Position numbers and translations under genes: made by a program | DNA from: Ochrobactrum sp. CM-21-5 | GTDB taxonomy: Bacteria > Pseudomonadota > Alphaproteobacteria > Rhizobiales > Rhizobiaceae | Direction of reading: 5' to 3' | NCBI RefSeq assembly: GCF_014253075.1 | Contig: NZ_JACLZJ010000010.1 | Location: 16,507 to 80,506, forward strand | Length of the DNA stretch: 64,000 nt | Shown: in pieces, positions 1 through 8,698 of the stretch | How the letters are laid out: the number at the start of each line of letters is the position of its first letter | How positions within the stretch are numbered: position 1 is the first letter of the stretch | The notes under the pieces: generated by a model | What the model was told of the DNA's origin: nothing | The model's input: the letters and a program-made list of their open reading frames with translations, nothing else | The model's database searches: none

Positions 1-2
1 CG

Positions 3-287
3 AACGAACATGAATATGGCAACGGCGTCGCCATTTTCACGCGTGACGGCGATGCGGCGCGCGATTTTGCCAGCCGCGTGCAGGTCGGCATGGTCGGCGT
101 CAATGTGCCGATCCCGGTTCCGATCGCTTATTACACGTTTGGCGGCTGGAAGGCTTCCGGCTTCGGCGATCTGAACCAGCACGGCCCGGATGCATTCCGC
201 TTCTACACCAAAACCAAGACCGTCACGTCGCGCTGGCCGTCTGGCGTGAAGGATGGGGCTGAGTTTGTCATTCCGACGATGAAGTAA
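3..287 (+). CDS. mmsA: CoA-acylating methylmalonate-semialdehyde dehydrogenase, C-terminal part
   Basis: Only the last 94 codons are present; the gene begins before the window and the frame is open from base 3. The family oxidises methylmalonate or malonate semialdehyde to propionyl-CoA or acetyl-CoA with NAD and CoA, in valine and inositol breakdown. The tail carries features typical of this aldehyde dehydrogenase branch: [13 protein letters not shown], then [17 protein letters not shown] and [12 protein letters not shown]. The catalytic cysteine lies upstream of the window and cannot be checked. A strong terminator follows about 60 bases after the stop, so this is the end of its transcript. 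The enzyme call is secure; the substrate could be malonate semialdehyde as in IolA. Confidence 0.9.
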   Translation, partial: NEHEYGNGVAIFTRDGDAARDFASRVQVGMVGVNVPIPVPIAYYTFGGWKASGFGDLNQHGPDAFRFYTKTKTVTSRWPSGVKDGAEFVIPTMK

Positions 288-350
288 TCGTCCGGAATAT
301 GTCCTCGACCCGTAGAGAGCGAAGTTCGTAGAATAATTTGTCTCCCAGGC

Positions 351-382
351 AAACCCCGCCACTCGTGGCGGGGTTTCTTTTT
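351..382 (+). terminator. Rho-independent terminator after mmsA
   Basis: A perfect 11-bp stem, AAACCCCGCCA paired with TGGCGGGGTTT, closes a CTCG loop and is followed by a T-rich run. It lies 63 bases after the mmsA stop. Confidence 0.9.
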
Positions 383-383
383 T

Positions 384-427
384 AGCGCATTCAGTTCGAA
401 ATCGGTTCCCACGTTTCCGAATGCGCT
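384..427. repeat. Dispersed palindromic repeat, copy A
   Basis: AGCGCATTC at 384-392 is the exact inverse of GAATGCGCT at 419-427. The inside, GAAATCGGTTCCCACGTTTC, resembles the core of the copies near 18.1, 23.3 and 58.7 kb. This copy lacks the T-rich flank of the others and abuts the terminator of mmsA. It is an intergenic repeat of the kind common in Rhizobiales. Confidence 0.7.
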
Positions 428-494
428 CTAGGTTGAGGATCAGGCACTGGAGCGTAGTTTGTGCGAAAATGGTTCAGTTTCAGGAGATTTATCG

Positions 495-1514
495 GTGAGC
501 GAAAAGATCAATCGGCGTATCGTTCTTGCATCGCGTCCTGAAGGACGGCCAACGATGGAAAATTTCCGGCTGGAAGAGACGACGATTCCCAGCCCCGGAA
601 TGGGCGAGGTTCTGCTGAAAATACGTTATCTCTCACTCGACCCCTATATGCGCGGGCGCATGAGCGCTGCTAAATCCTATGCGGCGCCAGTGGAAATCGG
701 CGCGACCATGGAGGGCGGTACGGTGGGCGAGGTGGTCGAAAGCCAGAGCGCAGGATTTGCGCCGGGCGATTTTGCGCTCTCGCATTCCGGCTGGCAGAAC
801 TATGCCGTGGCAAATGCGTCTTTATTGCGCAAGCTCGATCCGAAAGAAGCGCCGGTGACGACCGCGCTTGGGGTGCTCGGCATGCCGGGTTTCACAGCCT
901 ATTCCGGCCTGCTCACCATCGGTCAACCCAAGGAAGATGAAACTGTTGTTGTGGCAGCTGCAACCGGTCCGGTGGGTTCCGCTGTCGGACAGATTGCCAA
1001 GATGAAAGGTGCCAGAGCTGTCGGGATTGCGGGCGGGCCCGACAAGTGCAAGGCATTGATCGATGAGTTCGGCTTCGATGCAGCGTTGGATCATCGCAGT
1101 GAAAATTTTGCACAGGAACTGGCGCTGGCGTGTCCGAACGGAATCGATGTCTATTTCGAGAATGTTGGCGGCAAGGTGTTCGATGCGGTTTTTCCGCTGC
1201 TGAACCAGTTTGCCCGCGTCCCGGTTTGCGGGTTGATCGCGCAATATAACCAGAGCGGGCCGTTCGACGGCCCGGACCGGCTGCCAGTGGTGATGCGCGA
1301 TATCCTTTCCAAAAGCCTGACTGTTCGTGGTTTCATTCAGCGCGATTTTGCGGATCAGCGTCTGGCTTTCCATCGCGAGATGACACAGTGGATTGCAGAT
1401 GGTCACATACGTTATCGCGAAGATGTCGTTGACGGTCTTGAAAATGCACCGAAAGCTTTCATTTCGCTTCTTGAAGGCGGCAATTTCGGCAAGCTGATCG
1501 TGAAGGTCAGTTAG
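495..1514 (+). CDS. NADP-dependent MDR-family oxidoreductase (prostaglandin/curcumin reductase-like)
   Basis: This 339-residue zinc-free medium-chain reductase probably reduces the C=C bond of an alpha,beta-unsaturated carbonyl with NADPH. The N-terminal substrate domain includes YLSLDPYMRGRM. The nucleotide-binding fold carries AATGPVGSAVGQIAK at about residues 150-165. The tail motif FGKLIVKVS is typical of the family. No zinc-binding cysteine cluster is seen. The start chosen is GTG at 495, because CAGGAG lies 8 bases before it; a TTG at 459 would add 12 residues but has no good ribosome site. The gene stands alone, with a terminator upstream. The family is clear; the physiological substrate is unknown. 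Confidence 0.85.
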   Translation: MSEKINRRIVLASRPEGRPTMENFRLEETTIPSPGMGEVLLKIRYLSLDPYMRGRMSAAKSYAAPVEIGATMEGGTVGEVVESQSAGFAPGDFALSHSGWQNYAVANASLLRKLDPKEAPVTTALGVLGMPGFTAYSGLLTIGQPKEDETVVVAAATGPVGSAVGQIAKMKGARAVGIAGGPDKCKALIDEFGFDAALDHRSENFAQELALACPNGIDVYFENVGGKVFDAVFPLLNQFARVPVCGLIAQYNQSGPFDGPDRLPVVMRDILSKSLTVRGFIQRDFADQRLAFHREMTQWIADGHIRYREDVVDGLENAPKAFISLLEGGNFGKLIVKVS

Positions 1515-1638
1515 ACGGGTATCCGGCTGCTTGCTCAATCGGAAGATTTCATAACATTCCGCTTGCAGAAATGGGCTTCGGGCATAATGCTGCATACGTT
1601 ACTTCGTAATGCGAGTCTTTCGATATGCAGGGACAGTC

Positions 1639-1920
1639 ATGGGTGAACGCCAGCGAGCGGGCATAGGTGAGGGTGGCGGGCCGGGACGCGAGCGTCAGGA
1701 AGAGGCGCGCCGTATTCTCGACCGGCTGGAGCGTGAGCAGACCGGCGCGGAAGGCATCGTGCGGCGCGGATTGACGCGCACTGCCAGTCATCTTTCGGCC
1801 AGCGATGCTCCGAAAAATGACCGCATAGAGCTTTGGGCTACCCGTATCGGACGCGTATTGGGGCTCCTCATCACACTGGCGGTCATTATTTGGCTCGTCT
1901 TCTATCTCATGCAACGCTAG
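1639..1920 (+). CDS. Small single-pass membrane protein of unknown function
   Basis: I do not recognise this 93-residue protein. Its N-terminal two thirds are charged and Gly/Arg-rich, with a segment near residues 20-45 (EARRILDRLEREQTGAEG) that could form an amphipathic helix. Near the C-terminus is one strong hydrophobic segment (VLGLLITLAVIIWLVFYL) ending just before the stop, so it looks tail-anchored in the inner membrane with the charged part in the cytosol. The start is ATG 1639, with GCAGGGA before it; an ATG at 1609 would add 10 residues. The stop is 7 bases before pdxY, so the two are probably co-transcribed. Confidence 0.7.
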   Translation: MGERQRAGIGEGGGPGRERQEEARRILDRLEREQTGAEGIVRRGLTRTASHLSASDAPKNDRIELWATRIGRVLGLLITLAVIIWLVFYLMQR

Positions 1921-1927
1921 GGCTTTT

Positions 1928-2812
1928 ATGACCACTTCTGTGCCGTCGGATGCGACAACCGTTATTGTCATCTCCAGCCATGTCGTTCGCGGTTCGATTG
2001 GAAATCGTGCCGCAGTTTTCGCACTGGAAACGTTGGGTTTTCCGGTATGGGCCGTTCCGACGGTGATATTGCCCTGGCATCCGGGCCACGGGCATGCCGG
2101 GCGCATCGTTCCGCCGCCGCAGGAGTTTGCAACGCTTATGCAGGATTTGCAGAGAGCGCCCTGGCTTGGCGAAGTGGGAGCTATCCTGACGGGCTATCTC
2201 GGTCATCCCGAACAGGCGGAGGCCGTTGCTGACTTGGTGAAAACCGTGAAGGCGCAAAATCCCAATGCCGTCTATCTCTGCGATCCGGTGATTGGCGACG
2301 AGAAAGGGCTTTATGTTCCCGAGGCAACCGCGACGGGCATTCGCGACCGGCTGATCCCTCTTGCAGACATGTCCACCCCGAATCGTTTTGAACTTTCCTG
2401 GCTGACAGGTGTGCCGCTGGAAGACAACAAGGCTTTGATGGAGGCGGCGCTCGATACCGGACCGGCAACCATGCTGGTGACATCCGCATTTCCACTGATG
2501 ACCGGCAGCATCGGTAATATTCTGCTGACGCCGACGCTCGCACTGATGGCGGAGCATCGCTGCGTCGACGGACCGACGAACGGGCTGGGCGATCTTACGT
2601 CCGCAGTTCTTCTCGCCCGCCGTCTTTCAGGGTTCTCTGATGAAAAGATGCTGCAAAGCACGACAGCAGCAGTGTTCGAGATCATGGCTCGTTCAGCCAA
2701 GCGCGGCGCGGATGAACTGATGCTCGAGGCCGATGCGTCGAGCCTTGCCACACCCATGGCCATGGTGCAGACGCGCAGACTGGTGCACCCGACCAAGGGG
2801 TTGCGTGCCTGA
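1928..2812 (+). CDS. pdxY: Pyridoxal kinase PdxY
   Basis: PdxY phosphorylates pyridoxal to PLP in the vitamin B6 salvage pathway. The 294-residue length suits the family. The N-terminus carries VIVISSHVVRGSIGNRAA, typical of the pyridoxal kinase branch of the ribokinase fold. The substrate-loop region WPxHPGHG-like motif (PWHPGHGHAGR) and the VYLCDPVIGDEKGLYV segment near residue 120 are also diagnostic. The nucleotide-site motif GPTNGLGDLTSAVLLA at about 215-230 contains GLGD in place of the GxGD of the superfamily. It follows the small membrane gene by 7 bases. A PLP-binding homeostasis protein occurs separately near 27.3 kb. Confidence 0.9.
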   Translation: MTTSVPSDATTVIVISSHVVRGSIGNRAAVFALETLGFPVWAVPTVILPWHPGHGHAGRIVPPPQEFATLMQDLQRAPWLGEVGAILTGYLGHPEQAEAVADLVKTVKAQNPNAVYLCDPVIGDEKGLYVPEATATGIRDRLIPLADMSTPNRFELSWLTGVPLEDNKALMEAALDTGPATMLVTSAFPLMTGSIGNILLTPTLALMAEHRCVDGPTNGLGDLTSAVLLARRLSGFSDEKMLQSTTAAVFEIMARSAKRGADELMLEADASSLATPMAMVQTRRLVHPTKGLRA

Positions 2813-2841
2813 AGGGTGTTGTTTCTAGTTTGCGCGAGGCA

Positions 2842-2861
2842 ATCCGTGTCCGGATATTTTT
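2842..2861 (+). terminator. Weak terminator after pdxY
   Basis: ATCCG and CGGAT close a TGTC loop, followed by ATTTTTG. The stem is only 5 bp, so termination may be partial. Confidence 0.4.
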
Positions 2862-2898
2862 GATTGATCTCGGTTTTCGATAGGGATAATGGAAAATT

Positions 2899-3555
2899 AT
2901 GGTTGATCTTCCAGACTCACTTCTCGCCGGTTATCAAATATTCATGACCGAGCATTTCAACAATGAAACGGCCCGTTATCGCCATTTGGCTGACAAGGGG
3001 CAGACCCCAGAAACACTTGTTATCGCTTGCTGCGACTCCCGTGCGGCGCCCGAGACGATTTTCAACACTGCGCCTGGCGAGATTTTCGTCCTGCGCAATG
3101 TTGCAAATCTCATACCGCCTTACGAGCCTGACGGTGAATACCATGCAGCTTCGGCTGCGCTGGAATTCGCGGTGCAGAGCCTCAAGGTCAAGCATATCGT
3201 CGTCATGGGGCATGGCCGCTGCGGCGGTATCAAAGCCGCGCTTGATACGGAAAGCGCACCGCTTTCTCCGGGCGATTTTATCGGCAAATGGATGAGCCTG
3301 ATAGCTCCTGCCGCGGAAACCATCTGTGGCAATCAGTTGATGACGGCGACTGAGCGTCAGACGGCGCTGGAACGCATTTCCATCCGCTATTCCATCAAGA
3401 ATCTGCGCACGTTTCCTTGTGTCGATATTCTGGAGAAAAAGGGCAAGCTTAGCCTGCATGGTGCATGGTTCGACATCTCCACCGGAGAATTGTGGGTGAT
3501 GGACCAGCAGACCGGAGACTTCAGGCGTCCCGAGGCCAAGCAGGCGGCACAATAG
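2899..3555 (+). CDS. Beta-class carbonic anhydrase
   Basis: The enzyme interconverts CO2 and bicarbonate in the cytoplasm, supplying bicarbonate for carboxylases such as the pyruvate carboxylase at 53 kb. It has 218 residues. The zinc site is visible as CxDxR (C45-D-S-R48) together with HGRCGG near residue 105, which gives the His and second Cys ligands. The start is ATG 2899; an out-of-frame ATG lies just before it. It has its own short upstream region after a weak terminator and ends before a strong convergent terminator, so it is probably monocistronic. Brucella encodes carbonic anhydrases of this class; which one this matches was not checked. Confidence 0.93.
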   Translation: MVDLPDSLLAGYQIFMTEHFNNETARYRHLADKGQTPETLVIACCDSRAAPETIFNTAPGEIFVLRNVANLIPPYEPDGEYHAASAALEFAVQSLKVKHIVVMGHGRCGGIKAALDTESAPLSPGDFIGKWMSLIAPAAETICGNQLMTATERQTALERISIRYSIKNLRTFPCVDILEKKGKLSLHGAWFDISTGELWVMDQQTGDFRRPEAKQAAQ

Positions 3556-3568
3556 ATTATCCCAATAC

Positions 3569-3598
3569 AAAAAAGCCCGGTTTTCACCGGGCTTTTTT
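3569..3598. terminator. Bidirectional terminator between carbonic anhydrase and lytic transglycosylase
   Basis: AAAAAAGCCCGGT and ACCGGGCTTTTTT form a 13-bp stem around TTTC. A tracts on one side and T tracts on the other let it act on both convergent genes. Confidence 0.9.
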
Positions 3599-3624
3599 GT
3601 ATGTAGAGTCAAATTTTCTGTCGA

Positions 3625-4455
3625 TTACTTGCCGTCGATTGCCTTGCCCATGACGGCGATGGCGCGCTGGTAGACGCTTGCGGCGTTCCAGCCCTGGATA
3701 GCTGCATAATTCGGCTCGCCCGGCTGGTAGCCGGCTCCGCGACGCCAGCCATGACCGACAAGGAAGTTGGCGGTCGAATAAAGGGCATCGGCCTTGGATC
3801 GGGCCATATCGATATGGCCGCTGCCATCGCCATCGACACCGTATTTCAGGACATTGACCGGCAGAAACTGGGTCTGGCCGATTTCACCATGCATGGCGCC
3901 AATCGCGTTCGGGCTCAAATCCTGATGGTCAATGAGCTTGAGTGCGGCATAGAGCTGGTTGGTGAAGTAATCGCTGCGGCGGCAATCATAGGCGAGCGTT
4001 GCCACAGCGGAAAGCGTGTGCTGCTTGCCCATATAAGAGCCGAAACCGGTTTCCATGCCCCAGATTGCGATCAGCGGACCGGCAGGTACACCATAGCGCT
4101 TTTCGATACTGGCAAAAAGGGAGGCGTTCTGCTTCTTCATGGCGCGGCCGCGCTTGATGATCGTATCGGCACCGCGTTTTTGCATGAACTGTTCAAAGGA
4201 GAGTTTGAAGCTTTTCTGGTTGCGGTCGGCATTGATGGTGGCCTGCGCATATTTCGTGTTGGCCAAAGCATTGATGCCAGCCTTGCCGATGCCCCGCCCC
4301 GGAGCTTCCTTCAAGGTCTGCTGCAGCCAGGCGCCATAGCCGGCGCTGTTGTTGCCGCACTGGGCAGCCTGCGCCATGCCCGTTCCTGTTAAAACGCTCA
4401 CTGCCAGAATTGCTGCTGCGGCCTTTAAGGATCCGCCCTTGGCGAATAATGCCAT
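3625..4455 (-). CDS. Lytic murein transglycosylase, MltB/SLT_2 family
   Basis: This periplasmic enzyme cleaves the glycan strands of peptidoglycan with formation of 1,6-anhydro ends. The 276-residue product starts with a signal peptide (hydrophobic AAAAILAVSVLTGTGMAQA, cleavage near residue 31). No lipobox cysteine is present, so it is probably soluble rather than a lipoprotein. The catalytic region contains IAIWGMETGFGSYMG with the presumed acid Glu, followed by GEIGQTQFLP, both hallmarks of the MltB group. The tail WNAASVYQRAIAVMGKAI is the usual end of this domain; no C-terminal peptidoglycan-binding domain follows. The start has an AGGAGAG ribosome site. Confidence 0.9.
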   Translation of the reverse strand: MALFAKGGSLKAAAAILAVSVLTGTGMAQAAQCGNNSAGYGAWLQQTLKEAPGRGIGKAGINALANTKYAQATINADRNQKSFKLSFEQFMQKRGADTIIKRGRAMKKQNASLFASIEKRYGVPAGPLIAIWGMETGFGSYMGKQHTLSAVATLAYDCRRSDYFTNQLYAALKLIDHQDLSPNAIGAMHGEIGQTQFLPVNVLKYGVDGDGSGHIDMARSKADALYSTANFLVGHGWRRGAGYQPGEPNYAAIQGWNAASVYQRAIAVMGKAIDGK

Positions 4456-4625
4456 TCGTCTCTCCTTTGGAGTTGATTCGACTTCGACGCGAATTTGCCA
4501 CTCCTTACACCAATTGTCATCGGGCGATTGATGTGTCAGCCGGTGCGAGAGTCGGCATTTCGCTGTTTTTGCCCCCCAATGTTCCTACCCACAAACCGGC
4601 TTCATACCTATTGCCTACTCGCTGA

Positions 4626-4646
4626 CTGGTAAAAACTCTTTACCAG
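4626..4646. promoter_or_regulatory. Inverted repeat upstream of the lactate permease gene
   Basis: CTGGTAAA (4626-4633) and TTTACCAG (4639-4646) form a perfect 8-bp dyad around AACTC; a further GGTAAA occurs at about 4658. It lies 58 bases before the permease start. It may be an operator or a leader hairpin; no cognate regulator is encoded next to it. Confidence 0.5.
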
Positions 4647-4703
4647 AGCCTCGCAATCGGTAAATAGTCGTCTGCATCTACGACATTGACGAGGGAGGAC
4701 GCC

Positions 4704-6407
4704 GTGTCGAATGGATTTCTTGCATTATTTGCATTTCTGCCAATTCTCGTAGCTGGTGTCATGCTGATCGGTTTCCGCATTCAGGCGCGTATCGCCATGC
4801 CGGTGACCTATATTCTGACCGTCGCAATCGCGACAATGATTTGGGGAATGAGTGGAAATCGCGTCGTCGCTTCCACTATTCAGGGGCTGATCCAGACGGC
4901 TGGCCTGCTCTGGATCATTTTCGGGGCAATTCTGCTTCTGAACACGCTTAAGTATTCCGGCGGTATTTCTGCGATCCGTTCTGGTTTTGCGCAGATCAGC
5001 CCCGACCGCCGTATTCAGGTGTTTCTGATCGCCTGGCTGTTCGGTTCGTTCATCGAAGGCGCATCGGGCTTCGGCACACCTGCCGCAGTTGTGGCTCCGC
5101 TGATGGTTGCTGTGGGCTTTCCGGCGCTGGCCGCGGTTACGTTCGGTCTAATTATCCAGTCCACGCCGGTTTCTTTCGGTGCGGTTGGCACGCCGCTGAT
5201 CGTCGGCGTGCAGTCCGGTCTTAACCGCGAAGCGCTGACGACGCAGTTGCAGGGCGTCGGTTCGAGCTGGGAACAGTTCTTCCACATCATCACATCGGAA
5301 GTATCAATCCTGCATGCGATTTGCGGCACGCTGATGCCGCTGTTTCTTGTCGTCATCATGACCCGCTTCTTCGGCCGCAACCGGTCCTGGACGGAAGGGT
5401 TGGCGATTTTGCCGTTTGCGCTGTTCGCGGCTTTTGCTTTCACCATTCCTTATGTGCTGAGTGCTGTGTTCCTTGGTGCGGAATTCCCGTCGATGATCGG
5501 CGGTCTGGTTGGTCTGGCACTGGCAACGCTTGCAGCACGCGCAGGGTTCCTTATGCCAAAGCAGGTGTGGGATTTTGCCCCCGCGTCGGAGTGGCCGCAG
5601 GGTTGGATGGGTAGCGTCGAAATCAAGCTCGACGAGTTGACTTCCAAGAAAATCCCGCTGTTTCTGGCTTGGACCCCTTATGTACTTCTGGCGATTTTCC
5701 TTGTTGTCAGCCGCACCGTGCCTTCAGTGGGCAATGCCCTAAAATCCGTCACCTTCGTTGCCAAGGACATTATGGGTGAAGCCGGTATCAGCGGCGATTT
5801 TGCCCCGCTATTCCTGCCGGGCGGTCTTCTGGTGATCGTCTGCCTGATCACACTTTTCCTGCATCGCATGGCTGGCGGACAATTCGTCAAGGCGTTCGGC
5901 GAAAGCACCAAGACGCTTCTGGGGGCGGGTTTCGTGCTGCTCTTCACCGTGCCGATGGTGCGTGTGATGATCAATTCCGGCGTCAACGCAAAGGAACTCG
6001 TCAGCATGCCGCTGATGGTTGCCGACTGGGTGGCGGTCGAAGTGGGGAATGTCTATCCGTTCTTCGCGCCTTCCGTCGGCGCGCTGGGTGCATTCCTTGC
6101 GGGATCGAATACGGTATCGAACCTCATGCTCAGCCAGTTCCAGTATGGCGTGGCCGAAGGCCTTGGCATTTCCGGTGCGCTGATGGTTGCTGGTCAGTCG
6201 GTCGGCGCTGCGGCGGGCAATATGATCGCCATCCACAATGTCGTCGCGGCTTCGGCAACGGTCGGCTTGCTCGGACGTGAGGGCACTACCCTGCGCATGA
6301 CCATCATTCCGACGATCTATTATGTGATCCTCGCCGGAACGCTGCTGATGATCTCGCTTTATATGATAGGCATCGGCGATCCATTGGTCGGTATTGGTGC
6401 TCACTGA
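4704..6407 (+). CDS. lldP: L-lactate permease (LctP family)
   Basis: An inner-membrane symporter that brings in lactate, and probably glycolate, with protons. It has 567 residues and at least a dozen hydrophobic segments. Family signatures are [20 protein letters not shown] near residue 115, [13 protein letters not shown] near 160, and the C-terminal [28 protein letters not shown] and [16 protein letters not shown] blocks. The start chosen is GTG 4704, with GAGGGAGG 5-6 bases before it; a TTG at 4686 lies before that ribosome site. No lactate dehydrogenase gene is adjacent, unlike the lld operon of enterobacteria. A terminator follows directly. Confidence 0.92.
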   Translation: MSNGFLALFAFLPILVAGVMLIGFRIQARIAMPVTYILTVAIATMIWGMSGNRVVASTIQGLIQTAGLLWIIFGAILLLNTLKYSGGISAIRSGFAQISPDRRIQVFLIAWLFGSFIEGASGFGTPAAVVAPLMVAVGFPALAAVTFGLIIQSTPVSFGAVGTPLIVGVQSGLNREALTTQLQGVGSSWEQFFHIITSEVSILHAICGTLMPLFLVVIMTRFFGRNRSWTEGLAILPFALFAAFAFTIPYVLSAVFLGAEFPSMIGGLVGLALATLAARAGFLMPKQVWDFAPASEWPQGWMGSVEIKLDELTSKKIPLFLAWTPYVLLAIFLVVSRTVPSVGNALKSVTFVAKDIMGEAGISGDFAPLFLPGGLLVIVCLITLFLHRMAGGQFVKAFGESTKTLLGAGFVLLFTVPMVRVMINSGVNAKELVSMPLMVADWVAVEVGNVYPFFAPSVGALGAFLAGSNTVSNLMLSQFQYGVAEGLGISGALMVAGQSVGAAAGNMIAIHNVVAASATVGLLGREGTTLRMTIIPTIYYVILAGTLLMISLYMIGIGDPLVGIGAH

Positions 6408-6409
6408 TA

Positions 6410-6442
6410 AAAAAGCCCTGGCGTTCACGCGCCGGGGCTTTG
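6410..6442 (+). terminator. Terminator after lldP
   Basis: AAAGCCCTGGCG and CGCCGGGGCTTT pair around TTCACG with one bulge, directly after the lldP stop. The T run after the stem is short. Confidence 0.7.
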
Positions 6443-6660
6443 CTTAAGGGGTTTTCACAGGGCTTTTGCTTGACATTTTCGCATTTCGCCCGTAAAGCCA
6501 AACCCAATCAATCCGCGATCATCAGAACGCGAGCCGCCGACCGGGACCCTTTATGGTATAAAACGATCCCGGAGGTCCACATCCGACAGCGCTATGCGCC
6601 CTCGGGTGCGAAACCTCTTTGGCTGCTTCTTGAACTGGTTCGGTAGCGGGACGATCTATC

Positions 6661-6689
6661 CCGGACAGAGGTATTTCGCCTCTTCCCGG
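6661..6689 (+). other. Hairpin in the ffh leader
   Basis: CCGG-AC-AGAGG pairs with CCTCT-TC-CCGG around a 7-base loop, ending 16 bases before the ffh start. A second dyad (CCGGGA at 6541 and TCCCGG at 6567) lies farther upstream. This may be translational control or chance. I looked here for the 4.5S/SRP RNA gene and did not find it. Confidence 0.35.
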
Positions 6690-6705
6690 ATAAAAGGACA
6701 AGTCG

Positions 6706-8265
6706 ATGTTTGAATCACTTCAGGAGCGTCTTGGCTCCATCCTGAACGGCCTTACCGGACGCGGCGCTCTCTCCGAAAGCGACGTGACGGCAGCGCTGCG
6801 CGAAGTGCGCCGCGCATTGATCGAGGCGGACGTCTCGCTGGAAGTGGTTCGTTCCTTTACCGACAAGGTGCGCGCAAAGGCCGTCGGTGCGGAAATCCTC
6901 AAAAGCATCAAGCCTGGCCAGATGGTCGTCAAGATCGTCCATGACGAGCTTGTCGAAATGCTTGGCACCGAAGGTGTGGCGATTGATCTGAATGCGCCTG
7001 CGCCGGTCGTCATCATGATGGTCGGCCTGCAGGGATCGGGTAAGACTACCACTACCGGCAAGATCGCCAAGCGCCTGACCGAGCGCCAGCGCAAGAAAGT
7101 GCTGATGGCGTCGCTCGATACGCGCCGCCCGGCGGCACAGGAGCAGCTTCGTCAGCTCGGTATCCAGACTTCAGTTGACACGCTACCGGTCATTGCCGGT
7201 CAGTCGCCGGTAGAGATAGCCGGGCGCGCCGTTCAGGCTGCGAAGCTCGGCGGTCACGATGTCGTCATTCTCGATACTGCCGGACGCACGCATATCGATG
7301 AGCCGCTGATGGTGGAAATGGCGGATATCCGCAAGGCCGCCAATCCGCATGAAATTCTGCTCGTCGCTGACAGTCTGACCGGCCAGGACGCGGTCAATCT
7401 GGCGCGCAATTTCGATGAGCGCGTGGGCATTACCGGTATTGTTCTGACTCGTATGGATGGCGACGGCCGTGGCGGTGCAGCGCTTTCGATGCGCGCCATC
7501 ACCGGCAAGCCGATCAAACTGATCGCCACCGGCGAAAAGATGGACGCGCTTGAGGAGTTCTATCCCAAGCGAATCGCCGACCGTATCCTTGGCATGGGCG
7601 ACATTGTTTCGCTCGTCGAGAAGGCTGCAGAGAACATCGATGCGGAAAAAGCCGCAGCGATGGCCAAGAAGATGCAGTCGGGCAAGTTCGATCTCAACGA
7701 TCTTGCCGACCAGCTGGGCCAGATGAAAAAGCTTGGCGGTATGGGTGGCATCATGGGGATGATGCCCGGCATGGGCAAGATGAAGGATCAAGTCGCCGCC
7801 GCCGGTCTGGACGACAAGGTGTTCGATCGTCAGCTTGCGATTATCGGCTCGATGACCAAGGCTGAGCGCGCCAATCCCGATATGCTGAAGCACAGCCGCA
7901 AGCAGCGTATCGCCAAGGGTTCGGGTACGAGCGCCGCCGATATCAACAAGCTTCTCAAGATGCATCGCCAGATGGCCGACATGATGAAAGTCATGGGCAA
8001 GGGCAAGGGCGGAATGATGAAGCAGATGATGGGTGGTCTTGCCGGCAAAATGGGCCTGGGCGGTGGCATGGGCGGTATGCCCGACCTCTCCAAGATGGAT
8101 CCGAAACAGCTCGAGGCTCTAGCCAAGCAGGCGGAAGCAGCCGGTCTCACCAAGGGCGGCATGCCGGGGCTTCCCGGTGGCGGCCTGCCCGGTCTCGGCG
8201 GTCCGAAGCTTCCGGGGCTTGGCGGCGGCCTGAGCGGGCTTCCCGGATTGCCGAAAAAGAAGTGA
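6706..8265 (+). CDS. ffh: Signal recognition particle protein Ffh
   Basis: Ffh is the SRP54 GTPase; with SRP RNA it binds signal sequences on nascent chains and docks with FtsY to target membrane proteins. The product has 519 residues. An N-terminal helical domain spans about 1-90. The G domain carries GLQGSGKT at 107-114, DTRRPAAQEQL near 135, DTAGR at 191-195 and TRMDGDGRGGA near 250. The M domain from about residue 300 is rich in Met and Gly, and the last 90 residues are mostly GGM/GLPG repeats, longer than in E. coli. It overlaps or abuts the chorismate mutase gene, so the two are translated from one mRNA. Confidence 0.97.
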   Translation: MFESLQERLGSILNGLTGRGALSESDVTAALREVRRALIEADVSLEVVRSFTDKVRAKAVGAEILKSIKPGQMVVKIVHDELVEMLGTEGVAIDLNAPAPVVIMMVGLQGSGKTTTTGKIAKRLTERQRKKVLMASLDTRRPAAQEQLRQLGIQTSVDTLPVIAGQSPVEIAGRAVQAAKLGGHDVVILDTAGRTHIDEPLMVEMADIRKAANPHEILLVADSLTGQDAVNLARNFDERVGITGIVLTRMDGDGRGGAALSMRAITGKPIKLIATGEKMDALEEFYPKRIADRILGMGDIVSLVEKAAENIDAEKAAAMAKKMQSGKFDLNDLADQLGQMKKLGGMGGIMGMMPGMGKMKDQVAAAGLDDKVFDRQLAIIGSMTKAERANPDMLKHSRKQRIAKGSGTSAADINKLLKMHRQMADMMKVMGKGKGGMMKQMMGGLAGKMGLGGGMGGMPDLSKMDPKQLEALAKQAEAAGLTKGGMPGLPGGGLPGLGGPKLPGLGGGLSGLPGLPKKK

Positions 8266-8270
8266 ATGTC

Positions 8271-8582
8271 ATGAACGATCAGCAAAAAACCGTACCTGCC
8301 GAACTTCTGACGCTGCGTGCATCCATCGATAATATCGATGCGGCACTGATCCATATGCTGGCCGAACGCTTTCGCTGCACCAAGGCCGTCGGCGTGCTGA
8401 AAGCCGAGCGGGGCCTTGCCGCAGCTGATCCTGGTCGCGAAAAGCGTCAGGTGGAGCGTCTGCGCGCGCTTGCGGTCGACGCCAATCTCGATCCCGATTT
8501 CGCCGAAAAGTTTCTGAACTTCATCGTGAAGGAAGTTATTCGGCATCATGAGCATGCCGCTGCAACCCACAGTGGAAAATAA
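8271..8582 (+). CDS. Chorismate mutase, AroQ type
   Basis: The enzyme converts chorismate to prephenate for phenylalanine and tyrosine synthesis. This is a free-standing all-helical AroQ domain of about 103 residues. The first helix has the typical LRASIDNIDAALIHMLAERFRCTKAVG with the active-site Arg pair, followed by KAERGL, DPGREKRQVERL and the last helix FAEKFLNFIVKEVIRHHE. The start chosen is ATG 8271, five bases after the ffh stop; a GTG at 8262 overlapping the ffh stop would add three residues. It is probably translationally coupled to ffh. Nothing nearby belongs to aromatic synthesis, so the placement in an SRP/ribosome operon is incidental or regulatory. Confidence 0.88.
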   Translation: MNDQQKTVPAELLTLRASIDNIDAALIHMLAERFRCTKAVGVLKAERGLAAADPGREKRQVERLRALAVDANLDPDFAEKFLNFIVKEVIRHHEHAAATHSGK

Positions 8583-8587
8583 ACGGA

Positions 8588-8668
8588 GTGCGATCCCGCA
8601 TCTCGGTGGATCGCATTCAAATGAAGAAATGACCGCACAGGCGGTTTCACCAGAGTTTTGCCTGTGTG
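8588..8668 (+). promoter_or_regulatory. Two-hairpin leader of rpsP
   Basis: GTGCGATCC (8588-8596) pairs with GGATCGCAT (8608-8616), and CGCACAGGC (8634-8642) pairs with GCCTGTGTG (8660-8668). The second stem ends 30 bases before the rpsP start. This could be a processing site or an autoregulatory leader; no T run follows either stem. Confidence 0.45.
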
Positions 8669-8698
8669 GGCGAAGCGAATTGTCTAAAGGAAAAGAAA

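Noticed and set aside
6440..6646. A 68-codon open frame upstream of ffh
   Set aside because: It starts inside the lldP terminator and has no ribosome site, homology or coding character.
6480..6705. Possible 4.5S/SRP RNA gene upstream of ffh
   Set aside because: The gap contains short hairpins, but I do not find the conserved GGTCAGGTCCGGAAGGAAGCAGC-type core.
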